Of a stretch of DNA of 41,192 nucleotides, positions 30,344 through 37,884 are shown piece by piece; the first letter of the stretch is position 1, and every line of letters begins with the position of its first letter. Under the pieces are notes generated by a model. That model saw nothing but the letters and a program-made list of their open reading frames with translations. It was not told the origin of the DNA and ran no database searches. Position numbers and translations under genes: made by a program. The stretch covers positions 1 through 41,192 of the IMG/VR virus record IMGVR_UViG_3300050033_000136, one strand, 5' to 3'. This DNA comes from a virus.

Positions 30344-31183
30344 ATGGCATTCTCGACGAACGCAATCCTCCTGCATCAACGGCTCGACGCGCAGGTGGGC
30401 CATCCGTACATCTGGGGGACCGCGGATTGCTCGGAACTCGTCACCGACGTCATGGGGCCGGAGGGCTTCGGCGTTGTGCGCTCGCGCCTGACCGCCGACG
30501 GCTTCTACCACATCTCCTCGCGCATCGGGACGCCGGGGCTGGTGGGCGACTGCTTCGTGGAGCTGGACCCTGGCACGAACCACGCGCACCACATCGGCAT
30601 GTTCTACGGCCCGGACGACGCCGGGGTGCTGTGGACGGTGGAGGCGCGAGGTGTTGCCTACGGCACACCGAAGTACCGGCTCGACGACCCGAAGAATGGC
30701 GCCAATCACCGCCACGTGATCTGGATCCGCCTCAACAACTGCGCACTCGGCGAGTTCTATGCTCCCGCGCCGCCGGTCGTTCTGGCGACCCCACGGGTGC
30801 CGGGCAACATCGTCGTGCATCGGACGCTCCGCGCCAACGGCGAGCACTTCTTGACCATCCGCGGCGACGAGGCACTCCGAGCCGGACGGTATGAGGGCTA
30901 CGCCTTCGAGTTCGACCCGAAGACGGCCACCGTTCCGGTCATGCGGCTCCACAACGAGCAGACCGACCGCCACTTCTACACGCTGGACCCTGGCGAGCAG
31001 TCGAACCTCGCCAACCGGCTCGGCTACGTCCCCGAGGGCACGGCGTTCGGCGCCGACCCGAACGGCAAGACGCCCGTGCTGCGCTGGACGAGTCCGGCAC
31101 CAGCCAGCCAGCGGCTGTGGACGGCCGACCCTGCTGAGCGCCCGAGCGGGTGGAAGAACGACGGCACCGCTTGGAGGGTGTGA
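30344..31183 (+). CDS. Endolysin: NlpC/P60-like peptidase with DUF5648 domain
   Basis: 279 residues, ATG behind a perfect AGGAGG. Residues ~17-130 follow the NlpC/P60 plan: GHPYIWGTADCSELV with Cys29 as nucleophile and HAHHIGMFYG with His83 as base. The C-terminal ~100 residues match the DUF5648 pattern (MRLHNEQTDRHFYTLDPGEQ, YVPEGTAFG, RLWTADPAERPSGWKNDG), which commonly ends cell-wall enzymes and probably binds the envelope. It cleaves peptide bonds in peptidoglycan. No signal peptide, so it would need the holin. Confidence 0.75.
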   Translation: MAFSTNAILLHQRLDAQVGHPYIWGTADCSELVTDVMGPEGFGVVRSRLTADGFYHISSRIGTPGLVGDCFVELDPGTNHAHHIGMFYGPDDAGVLWTVEARGVAYGTPKYRLDDPKNGANHRHVIWIRLNNCALGEFYAPAPPVVLATPRVPGNIVVHRTLRANGEHFLTIRGDEALRAGRYEGYAFEFDPKTATVPVMRLHNEQTDRHFYTLDPGEQSNLANRLGYVPEGTAFGADPNGKTPVLRWTSPAPASQRLWTADPAERPSGWKNDGTAWRV

Positions 31184-31626
31184 TGAGCACCCTGGCGCCG
31201 TCCCTCAACGCTTGGTACGTCCTCGCCGCCGTCATAGCCGCCGTCTTCACCGCGCTCGGCGTCATGGGCACGCAGTGGTACAACCACCGCACCGCCAAGG
31301 ACGCGGAGGATGTGGCCGATCGTCACCGCGCGCGCGAGGACGACGCCCTGTCCGACCGCATCAACCGGCTCGTACAGGAAGAGGCCGACAAGCGCATCGC
31401 CGTCATCAAGACGGACTTCGAACTCAAGATCATAAGGGCGGAAGTGAGGCATCAGGACCAGCTCACGAGCATGCGCCTCGAGTTCGAGACGAAGCTCAAG
31501 GAGCAGGCGCGGAAGATCGGCGCGCTCGCGAGTTCGCTCGAGATCCGCGGTTGCGACGTGGTCGACTGCCCGAATCGCGTCAAGGTGGACGGCTTCATCA
31601 AGGTCGGCGGCACGGACAGCGACTAA
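31183..31626 (+). CDS. Membrane-anchored coiled-coil protein (i-spanin-like)
   Basis: 147 residues, ATG overlapping the endolysin stop. One N-terminal membrane helix (WYVLAAVIAAVFTALGVMG) is followed by a long charged coiled coil to about residue 115 and a short tail with a Cys pair (CDVVDCPN). Topology and size match an Rz-like inner-membrane spanin. With the lipoprotein upstream this would be a two-component spanin, but in a monoderm host it would need another explanation, such as holin regulation. Confidence 0.6.
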   Translation: MSTLAPSLNAWYVLAAVIAAVFTALGVMGTQWYNHRTAKDAEDVADRHRAREDDALSDRINRLVQEEADKRIAVIKTDFELKIIRAEVRHQDQLTSMRLEFETKLKEQARKIGALASSLEIRGCDVVDCPNRVKVDGFIKVGGTDSD

Positions 31627-31638
31627 GAAGGAGAGGAC

Positions 31639-31875
31639 ATGACCATCCAACAGTTCTGGAGCAACACCATCGTCCGGGCCATCCTGACCGCACTCGGAGC
31701 GGGTGTCATGGCGGCACTCTCGCCGCTCGTCCCCGTGTTCGCGACTGGCGTGATGCCGTCGCAGGAGGCGCTCTTCTCGGCCGCCATGATCGGCGTCGCC
31801 GCGCTCATCTCGGTCGGCGTGTCGCTGCTGAGCCGCTTGACCGGCGATCCGAACTCGGGGACGTTCACCAGATGA
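31639..31875 (+). CDS. Probable holin
   Basis: 78 residues, ATG behind AAGGAGAGG. Two membrane helices: about residues 14-33 (ILTALGAGVMAALSPLVPVF) and 43-63 (ALFSAAMIGVAALISVGVS), with a charged, short C-terminus. Size, topology and position between the endolysin-type genes fit a class II holin. It overlaps the next gene by 4 bases. Confidence 0.7.
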   Translation: MTIQQFWSNTIVRAILTALGAGVMAALSPLVPVFATGVMPSQEALFSAAMIGVAALISVGVSLLSRLTGDPNSGTFTR

Positions 31876-32615
31876 TGAAGCTCGGGAAGACACCAGCTCG
31901 CCCGGGAGCGGTCACGTTCAAGCTCGTGGACTACCTGACGGCGCTCCCGAAGCCGCCGACGACGTTCGGGCACGAGACCCTCATCCCGACATGGGGCATG
32001 AACGGCAACGACGCCGTGGGTGATTGCGTCATCGCCTCCAAGGCGCACCTCATCGAGATGTGGAACGCCGAGGCAGGCCGACCGGTCGTCGTCACGACGA
32101 AGGACAGCTTGGCCGACTACTCGGCCATCACCGGGTACGACCCCACCGACCCGAACAGCGACCAGGGCACGGACATGTCGGTGGCCGCGAGCTACTTCCG
32201 CAAGACCGGCTACCGGGACTCGGCCGGCACCCGACACAAGATCGGCGCCTACCTGTCCATCACGCCGGGTAACTGGTCGGAGCACCTTCAGGCGCTCTAC
32301 CTATTCGGGGCCGTGGAGATCGGCATCAACTTCCCGGCCTCAGCGATGGCTCAGTTCAACGCCGGCAAGGAGTGGTCGTACAACTCGCGGTCCAAGATAG
32401 AGGGCGGCCACTGCATCCCGCTCGTGGCGCATCGGACCCCTCAGTCGCTGACATGCGTCACGTGGGGCGCGCTCGAGCGCATGACCCCGCGGTTCTTCAC
32501 GGCGTTCAACGACGAGTCCCTCGTGTACCTGTCGCCGGAGATGCTCACGGGCGGCAGAAGCCCGGAAGGGTTCAACCTCGCTCAGTTGCAGGCCGACTTG
32601 AGCCAGCTCCACTAG
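31872..32615 (+). CDS. C1-like (papain-fold) cysteine peptidase
   Basis: 247 residues; ATG 31872 or 31875 overlaps the holin stop. The catalytic Cys lies in NDAVGDCVIASKAH (Cys52) and the His in KIEGGHCIPLVAH (His180); a Trp-containing strand, CVTWGALERMTPRF, follows. This is the pattern of a family of papain-fold proteins seen in phages and bacteria. As the last gene of the lysis cassette it may be a second lytic enzyme or may act on host proteins; no secretion signal is seen. Confidence 0.65.
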   Translation: MMKLGKTPARPGAVTFKLVDYLTALPKPPTTFGHETLIPTWGMNGNDAVGDCVIASKAHLIEMWNAEAGRPVVVTTKDSLADYSAITGYDPTDPNSDQGTDMSVAASYFRKTGYRDSAGTRHKIGAYLSITPGNWSEHLQALYLFGAVEIGINFPASAMAQFNAGKEWSYNSRSKIEGGHCIPLVAHRTPQSLTCVTWGALERMTPRFFTAFNDESLVYLSPEMLTGGRSPEGFNLAQLQADLSQLH

Positions 32616-32638
32616 GCACGGCAGCACGAACAGACGAA

Positions 32639-32667
32639 GGCCCCGCTACCGTGATGGTGGCGGGGCC
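32639..32667 (+). terminator. Hairpin between converging late and reverse genes
   Basis: GGCCCCGCTACC (32639-32650) pairs with GGTGGCGGGGCC (32656-32667), a 12-bp stem including one wobble pair, with a 5-base loop. It lies between the last late gene and the end of the reverse-strand genes, so it can serve both strands. T-runs are short on both sides. Confidence 0.7.
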
Positions 32668-32686
32668 CCTTCGCGTCCACGGACCG

Positions 32687-33166
32687 CTACTTTCGCGTCG
32701 TGAGCTCGAGCATCTTGTTGTCCGCGTCGAAGGTGGAAACCGACGTCGCCGCCGGGACCTTGGCCAGCACGACGCTGTTGTATGCCGCGCCCACCTTCTC
32801 GGCTCCGTTCGCGCCCGCGCTCCCAGCCAGCGCCGCGGACGTCTGGTTCAGGGTGATGATGACCGTGCCGTCCGCGTGCGCGGTGATGTGGTCAACGAGA
32901 CTCGACACGGGCGACCCGGCGGCGTCGATCGCTGTCTGTGCCTTCGCAACCAGCGCCGGGTTGTCCGCCAGGTCGGCCGCGCCCGACGCCGCGCAGTAGT
33001 TGAATCCCCACACGACCAGCCCGCCGAGGATGAGCACGACCAGGCAGCCGATCGCGGTCGCCTTCGGGCTGGCCTTCGCCTTGGCCTTCGGCTCACGCTT
33101 CGCACACTCCGGGCAGCCGTCGAACTCGTCCGCGTACTCGGCCCCACACTTCGCACACTTCTTCAT
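32687..33166 (-). CDS. Zinc-ribbon, single-pass membrane protein
   Basis: 159 residues on the reverse strand, ATG at 33166 behind GAGGGGAG. The start is an N-terminal zinc ribbon (CAKCGAEY then CPEC), followed by a Lys/Ala-rich linker and one membrane helix (~39-60, AIGCLVVLILGGLVVWGF). The outer C-terminal domain of about 95 residues contains GTVIITLNQTSAAL. The layout resembles small bacterial membrane proteins with a cytoplasmic zinc ribbon. In the lysogeny region such a gene is a candidate for expression from the prophage, for example superinfection exclusion; this is inference. Confidence 0.7.
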   Translation of the reverse strand: MKKCAKCGAEYADEFDGCPECAKREPKAKAKASPKATAIGCLVVLILGGLVVWGFNYCAASGAADLADNPALVAKAQTAIDAAGSPVSSLVDHITAHADGTVIITLNQTSAALAGSAGANGAEKVGAAYNSVVLAKVPAATSVSTFDADNKMLELTTRK

Positions 33167-33178
33167 GTCGCGCTCCCC

Positions 33179-33743
33179 TCATCGTCCGGCGTTCATGCGT
33201 CGCATCGTGTCCGGGTCCGCATGCAGGTAGTACTTTGCCGTCGTCAGGACGCTCGAGTGCCCCAGCGCCGCCGAGATGTCAGCGATGGCCTCGCCCTTGT
33301 GCATGAGATCCGTCGCGTACGTGTGCCTCAGAGCGTACGGCTTGAATGGCGGGATGCCCAGCTTCTCGCAGTAGCGGGTGATCGTCACGTGGTAGGTGTT
33401 GACCCGGATCGCCTTCACGCCGCCGAACAGGAATGGTCCGTCGGGGCGCACGGCTATCCAGCCTCGCAGGGCATCGGCGCACGGCCCCGCTGTGTCGAAG
33501 CACAGCCGTCGCTCCCCTGTCTTGCCGTCGCGCGGCGTGACGAGCGCCCGTCTCAATGTCCAGGTCGCACAGCCGCATCCTGCACGCCTCGCCGGGACGC
33601 AGCCCGACCGCGTACTGGAGCATCATCATCGTCCGGTACGGTTCGAGGATGGCGGCGGCCACCGCGTCGAAGTGGTCCCGGCGCACCGTCTGCGGCACCG
33701 CGTGTCTGGGTTCCGCCCGTTTCGGACGATGCTGTATGCTCAC
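33179..33743 (-). pseudogene. int: Tyrosine recombinase (integrase), short and frameshifted
   Basis: Reverse strand. GTG at 33743 follows GGAGGGAAAGG. The first frame encodes MMMLQYAVGLRPGEACRMRL, with the first catalytic Arg. The second, from about 33550 to 33179, encodes the rest: YALRHTYATDL (Arg-His box; the first His of HxxR is Tyr here), LGHSSV and the nucleophile Tyr in TAKYYLH. Reading DLDIET then ALVTPRDGKTGERR requires removal of one base from the GGG run (CCC at 33547-33549 on the forward strand). Even when joined it is only about 187 residues, lacking the usual N-terminal core-binding and arm-binding parts. It is a decayed gene, a sequencing error, or a minimal recombinase. Confidence 0.75.
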
Positions 33744-33898
33744 CCGCGCTGTCCCTTTCCCTCCTGCGGATAGTGACAGCATCATACCACGTCGAAACTT
33801 TCTCAAGATTACCCCTTGCATGGCGTCCCCCCTTCGGTGTACGGTGTCACTATCCCCGTAGGTGACGGGGACTAACCGATGAATCGGAGCCTCCGCCC
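33744..33898. promoter_or_regulatory. Divergent control region between integrase and early genes
   Basis: A lower-GC stretch. GGATAGTGACA (33768-33778) and TGTCACTATCC (33845-33855) form a perfect 11-bp inverted repeat around the centre. On the reverse strand an extended -10, TGGTATGAT (reverse complement at 33781-33789), points at the integrase. A hairpin/inverted repeat, TCCCCGT (33853-33859) with ACGGGGA (33865-33871), and a smaller CCGAT-GA-ATCGG (about 33877-33888) lie before the forward gene. A weak forward promoter, TTGCAT (33816-33821) with TACGGT (33840-33845), is possible. Likely operator or integrase-binding sites; attP could also lie here. Confidence 0.5.
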
Positions 33899-34102
33899 AT
33901 GGACGACAGCGTACTCATTTCGCAGCGTCAGGCAGTCAAGATGCTCCGGGACGTGGGCCTGTCCCGGACCGCCGCGTATCAGCGGCTCAACAAGCTCCCG
34001 TCGCGCATCCTCGTGGACTCACGGGTGTGGTCGCGCATCGACGTCGAGCTCTTGGTCGAGAAGCTGACGCGCGACGGTGAGCAGGTGCCGCATGTTCTCT
34101 GA
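33899..34102 (+). CDS. Small helix-turn-helix protein (excisionase/regulator-like)
   Basis: 67 residues, ATG 33899. The sequence ISQRQAVKMLRDVGLSRTAA followed by LNKLPSRILVDSRVW has the form of a MerR/excisionase-type winged helix-turn-helix. First gene of the forward early region and divergent from the integrase, the usual place of an excisionase or early regulator. The ribosome-binding site is weak (GGAGCC). It overlaps the next gene. Confidence 0.7.
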   Translation: MDDSVLISQRQAVKMLRDVGLSRTAAYQRLNKLPSRILVDSRVWSRIDVELLVEKLTRDGEQVPHVL

Positions 34103-34277
34103 CTACGACCGGACCCACGTCCGCGAGATCGTCGAGGGCGAAGGCACATGGTTCACCGCGCAGCTGTTGCGGCTGATCGCCAAGGCTGACGACGAGCACT
34201 GCGCCCGGATCGCACTCGGCTTCCCGGAAGAGGTCGCGGCCTTTGAGGCGTGGCAGCGGGGCACCCCGAGTTTCTAG
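34092..34277 (+). CDS. Small conserved-looking phage protein
   Basis: 61 residues from ATG 34092 (AGGTG upstream); a GTG at 34077 would add five residues. The core is TWFTAQLLRLIAKADDEHCA then GFPEEVAAFEAWQRG. From memory, similar short proteins with a GFPEEVxAxxxW ending occur in many phages of GC-rich hosts near recombination genes; function unknown. Confidence 0.65.
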   Translation: MFSDYDRTHVREIVEGEGTWFTAQLLRLIAKADDEHCARIALGFPEEVAAFEAWQRGTPSF

Positions 34278-34335
34278 CACGACAAGAAACGCGGTCAGGA
34301 GCCGCGCACGCCACCAACGCAAGGAGGGGGACACG

Positions 34336-34452
34336 ATGGGGACCGGACTCACCAAGATCATCAGTGCGGCGATGGCCGCCTGTGCGAGGAAGGGCGAGCG
34401 CAAAGCCTGCAAGGACTGCCCGCTCGCGATGTACTGCTCGGCGGTGAAGTAG
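34336..34452 (+). CDS. Mini protein with CxxC-x5-C motif
   Basis: 38 residues behind a strong AAGGAGGGGG site, ending 2 bases before the ATPase gene. The C-terminal half has three Cys in CKDCPLAMYC plus one more in ACARKGE, enough to bind a zinc ion or an iron-sulfur cluster. Unknown function; perhaps a small partner of the recombination genes downstream. Confidence 0.55.
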   Translation: MGTGLTKIISAAMAACARKGERKACKDCPLAMYCSAVK

Positions 34453-34454
34453 CC

Positions 34455-36425
34455 ATGAAGCTGGACAAGCTCCAACTCCACAACTTCAAGGGCCTCCGCG
34501 ACTTCACGCTGACGCCCGACGGCCAAAGCCTCAACGTCTTCGGCGACAACGCCACCGGCAAGACCACCCTGTCCGACGCGCTTCACTGGCTGCTCTTCGA
34601 CAAGGACAGCACCGGCGCCAAGGACTTCGCGATCAAGACGACCGACGAGTCCGGCGAGGCGATCCACAACCTCGACCACTCCGTGAAGGCCACGCTCGAC
34701 GTCGGCAGCAACTCGCCGATCGTGCTGGAGAAGGTCTACCGCGAGCAGTGGACCAAGAAGCGCGGATCCGCGACGTCCTCGTTCACCGGCCACACGACCG
34801 ACTACTTCGTCGACGGCGTGCCGGTGCCGCTCAAGGACTACAAGGCGCGCATCGCCGAGTTGGGCGACGAGGAGACCTTCCGCCTGCTGACCAACCCGAG
34901 CCACTTCAACTCGCTGCACTGGGCCGACCGCCGGCGCATCCTGCTCGAGGTCTGCGGCGACATCGACGACGCCGAGGTCATCGCGTCGAGCAAGAAGCTC
35001 AAGCGCCTGCCGGAGCTGCTCGGCAACCGCTCACTGGACGACGAGCGCAAGGTGCTCGCCGCGCGCCGCAAGGAGATCAACGCCGAGCTCGAGCGGATCC
35101 CCGTGCGGATCTCGGAAGTCGGGCGCGGCCTGCCCGAGACGCCCGCCACCGTGCAGCCGCTCGCCACCATCGACTCCTACATCGCCAAGACCCGCGAGGA
35201 GATCGCACGCATCGAGGCCGGGGGAGAGGTCGCCGAGGCCACGAAGCGCAAGCGCGAGATCGAGGCAGAGCTGCTCGAGCTGGACAACGCCGATCGCGCC
35301 GCCGTCAACGGCGCTCTCGCTGACGCCGACGCCGTGACCTCCGCCAAGCGCCGTGAGGCATCCAAGGCTCGCGACCTCCTCGCCGAGATGGTCTCGGAGC
35401 GCGACCGCACCCAGCGGACGATCGACGAGAACTCGGCCGAGCTCACCCGCAAGCAGGAGCGCATGGCCGCTCTGCGCGACCGGTGGTCGAAGGTCGATGC
35501 CGATACGTTCACCACACCTGACTCCGACACGGTCTGTGCCGCGTGCGGCCAGGAGCTTCCGGCGGACCGCATCAAGGCCGCCCACGACAAGGCGCTCGCC
35601 GACTTCAACCGCATCAAGGCCGAGCAGCTCGAGGCGATCACCGCCGAGGGCAAGACGCTGAAGCTCGCCGCCGACGAGCTCGCAGGCAAGACCGAATCCT
35701 GGCGCTCGTGGCTAGTCAACTTCGAGTCAGGTATCGCGGAACAGCAGGCGGACGTGGACGGGCTGAGCAAGAAGGAGGCCGCGGCGCCCGTCCACGAGAC
35801 CGTCGTCGAGATCCCCGGGAACGCGCTGCGCGCCGCCGGCCTCAAGGCGCTCGCTGCCACCGAGGTCGAGATCGCGGCGCTTACCGCCGACGTCGCCCCC
35901 AAGCTCGCTGAGCTGCGAGCAGAGATCGACGGACTTCTCGACGAGCGCACAGCCGCCGAGCAGGCAGCCCGCGACCTGGACGCCATCGACAAGGGCCACG
36001 CCCGCATCAAGGAGCTCGCCGCCGAGGAGAAGGCGCTCGCCAAGGAGTTCGAGCAGCTGGAGGCCGACTTGTTCCTGACCGAGGAGTTCGTCCGCGCCAA
36101 GGTCGAGCTGCTGGAGTCCCGCATCAACGCCCGCTTCTCACTCGTGCGCTTCCGGCTCTTCGAGCAGCAGATCAACGGCGGCCTGGCTGAGTGCTGCGAG
36201 ACGCTCGTGGGCGGGATCGGCTACAGCGACATGAACTCCGCTGCGAAGGTCCAGGCCGGCATGGACATCATCAAGACCCTGTCGGAGTTCTACGGCCTCA
36301 CGGCGCCCATCTTCGTGGACAACCGGGAGTCCGTCGTCGAGCTGCCCGCCATGGACTGCCAGGTCATCTCACTGTACGTGAGCGCCGACGACAAGGTGCT
36401 CAGGGTCGAGAAGGTCTCGGCATGA
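34455..36425 (+). CDS. Rad50/SbcC-like AAA ATPase with zinc hook
   Basis: 656 residues. N-terminal DKLQLHNFKGLRDFTL and Walker A GDNATGKT (residues 30-37) are typical of the RecF/SbcC/Rad50 group. A long coiled coil, about 180-560, is interrupted by CAACGQEL (Cys361 and Cys364), a zinc hook that pairs two molecules. The C-terminal lobe has APIFVDNRESV in the Walker-B position. Such ATPases work with a nuclease on DNA ends. Here the partner may be the metallo-beta-lactamase-fold protein three genes downstream, and RecT would use the single strand produced. It overlaps the next gene as ATGA. Confidence 0.85.
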   Translation: MKLDKLQLHNFKGLRDFTLTPDGQSLNVFGDNATGKTTLSDALHWLLFDKDSTGAKDFAIKTTDESGEAIHNLDHSVKATLDVGSNSPIVLEKVYREQWTKKRGSATSSFTGHTTDYFVDGVPVPLKDYKARIAELGDEETFRLLTNPSHFNSLHWADRRRILLEVCGDIDDAEVIASSKKLKRLPELLGNRSLDDERKVLAARRKEINAELERIPVRISEVGRGLPETPATVQPLATIDSYIAKTREEIARIEAGGEVAEATKRKREIEAELLELDNADRAAVNGALADADAVTSAKRREASKARDLLAEMVSERDRTQRTIDENSAELTRKQERMAALRDRWSKVDADTFTTPDSDTVCAACGQELPADRIKAAHDKALADFNRIKAEQLEAITAEGKTLKLAADELAGKTESWRSWLVNFESGIAEQQADVDGLSKKEAAAPVHETVVEIPGNALRAAGLKALAATEVEIAALTADVAPKLAELRAEIDGLLDERTAAEQAARDLDAIDKGHARIKELAAEEKALAKEFEQLEADLFLTEEFVRAKVELLESRINARFSLVRFRLFEQQINGGLAECCETLVGGIGYSDMNSAAKVQAGMDIIKTLSEFYGLTAPIFVDNRESVVELPAMDCQVISLYVSADDKVLRVEKVSA

Positions 36426-36967
36426 CGGCGGCCGTTGACATCACCGCGCGCCGTTTCGGACGGCTGGTCGCTGTAAGAAGCACTGGCAGCAACCATCGCA
36501 AGCAGCGCCTCTGGCTCTGCATCTGCGACTGCGGAGAGACCACCGAAGTGCCGACAAGCGCGCTGCTCATGGGCAACACGAAGAGCTGCGGGTGCCGCCA
36601 TCGCCAAGTGCTGGCTGAGGGGTCTCGCACTCACGGGAAGTCAGTCGATCCGGCAACCGGCAGGCGAGCCCGCCTCTACAACACCTGGCGAAAGATGCGC
36701 CAACGCTGCTTCAACCCCAATGACCCGAAGCACCCGGACTACGGCGGCCGAGGGATCACCGTCTGCCCGGAATGGCTCGGCTACCCCGCTTTCCACACTT
36801 GGGCCATGGCCAACGGCTACGAGGCCCATCTGTCCATCGACCGCATCGACGTCAACGGCAACTACGAGCCCTCCAACTGCCGGTGGGCGGATGCGAAGAC
36901 GCAGGCCAACAACAGACGGCCTCGTCGCTGGAAGACCAAACCCATCATCGAAAGGACCGCGTCATGA
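36422..36967 (+). CDS. HNH-like zinc protein of the YGGRGI type
   Basis: 181 residues, ATG overlapping the ATPase stop. Residues ~10-60 form a Cys-rich finger (WLCICDCGETTEV, then KSCGCRHRQV). A second part carries the strongly conserved block RLYNTWRKMRQRCFNPND, DYGGRGITVC, IDRIDVNGNYEPSNCRW and ANNR. This family is widespread in phages and resembles HNH/AP2-type homing endonucleases; activity has not been inferred beyond DNA binding or cutting. It separates the ATPase from RecT and is probably a later insertion, though it is fully integrated by stop/start overlaps. Confidence 0.75.
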   Translation: MTAAVDITARRFGRLVAVRSTGSNHRKQRLWLCICDCGETTEVPTSALLMGNTKSCGCRHRQVLAEGSRTHGKSVDPATGRRARLYNTWRKMRQRCFNPNDPKHPDYGGRGITVCPEWLGYPAFHTWAMANGYEAHLSIDRIDVNGNYEPSNCRWADAKTQANNRRPRRWKTKPIIERTAS

Positions 36968-37884
36968 CTGACACCCCCGCGGGCGCCCAGCTCGCAACGA
37001 CCAAGAACCAGATCGTCGACCTGGTGGCCGACAAGGTCCGCCAGTTCGCGACCAATGGACAGCTCAACTTCCCCGCCAACTACAGCCCAGAGAACGCGCT
37101 TAAGAGCGCGTGGCTGATCCTGCAGGAGACCGTCGACAAGGACAAGCGCCCGGTGCTCTCGGTCTGCACGACGCCGTCCGTCGCCAACGCGCTGCTCAAC
37201 ATGGTGGTCCAAGGCCTGAACCCCGCCAAGAAGCAGGGCTACTTCATCGCCTACGGCTCCGTCCTCGTCTTCCAGCGTTCCTACTTCGGGACGATGGCCG
37301 TCGCCATGCGCGTGGACCCGAACATCGAGGACATCACCGCGCAGGTCGTCTACGCGGGTGACACGTTCAAGTACGCCATCGAGCGCGGTCGCAAGCGCGT
37401 CGTCGAGCACGTGCAGGATCTGGCGAACATCGAGAAGGCCAAGGCCATCGCCGCGTACTGCACGGTCTACTACCGCGACGGTCGCGAGATCTCCGAGGTC
37501 ATGACGCTCGACGAGATCAAGCAGGCTTGGAAGCAGTCGCAGATGCGTCCGGTCGGCGACGACGGCGGGATCAAGGCCGGGTCTACGCACGACAAGTTCC
37601 AGGCCGAGATGATGATGAAGACCGTCATCAACCGCACCTGCAAGCGCATCGTCAACGCCTCCGACGACTCCGACCTGGTCATCAAGGCGTTCGTCGCCAG
37701 CGACCAGGACACGGCCGAGGCGATTGCCACCGAGCAGATCTCAGTCAACGCCAACACCGACGAGATCATCGACGTGCCGGTGCACGTACTTGCCGACACT
37801 CCCGCCTCCGAGCAGCCGGACGTCGACTGGGACGCCGAAGCCGCAGCGCGCGCGGCCGAGGGCGCCGATGGGCCGGGCTTCTGA
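36964..37884 (+). CDS. recT: RecT single-strand annealing protein
   Basis: 306 residues, ATG overlapping the stop before it, with AAAGGA upstream. Core family features: SAWLILQETVDKDKRPVLSV, VVQGLNPAKKQGYFIAYG, RSYFGTMAVAMRV and EMMMKTVINRTCKR. RecT coats single-stranded DNA and pairs it with complementary strands during replication or end repair. No RecE-type exonuclease is next to it; the flanking ATPase and metallo-beta-lactamase-fold genes are the likely end-processing partners. The last ~60 residues are acidic. Confidence 0.95.
   Translation: MTDTPAGAQLATTKNQIVDLVADKVRQFATNGQLNFPANYSPENALKSAWLILQETVDKDKRPVLSVCTTPSVANALLNMVVQGLNPAKKQGYFIAYGSVLVFQRSYFGTMAVAMRVDPNIEDITAQVVYAGDTFKYAIERGRKRVVEHVQDLANIEKAKAIAAYCTVYYRDGREISEVMTLDEIKQAWKQSQMRPVGDDGGIKAGSTHDKFQAEMMMKTVINRTCKRIVNASDDSDLVIKAFVASDQDTAEAIATEQISVNANTDEIIDVPVHVLADTPASEQPDVDWDAEAAARAAEGADGPGF

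Noticed and set aside
32616-32686. Additional small gene after the C1-like peptidase
   Set aside because: The interval holds only the 12-bp hairpin between converging transcripts; no start codon with a ribosome-binding site is present.
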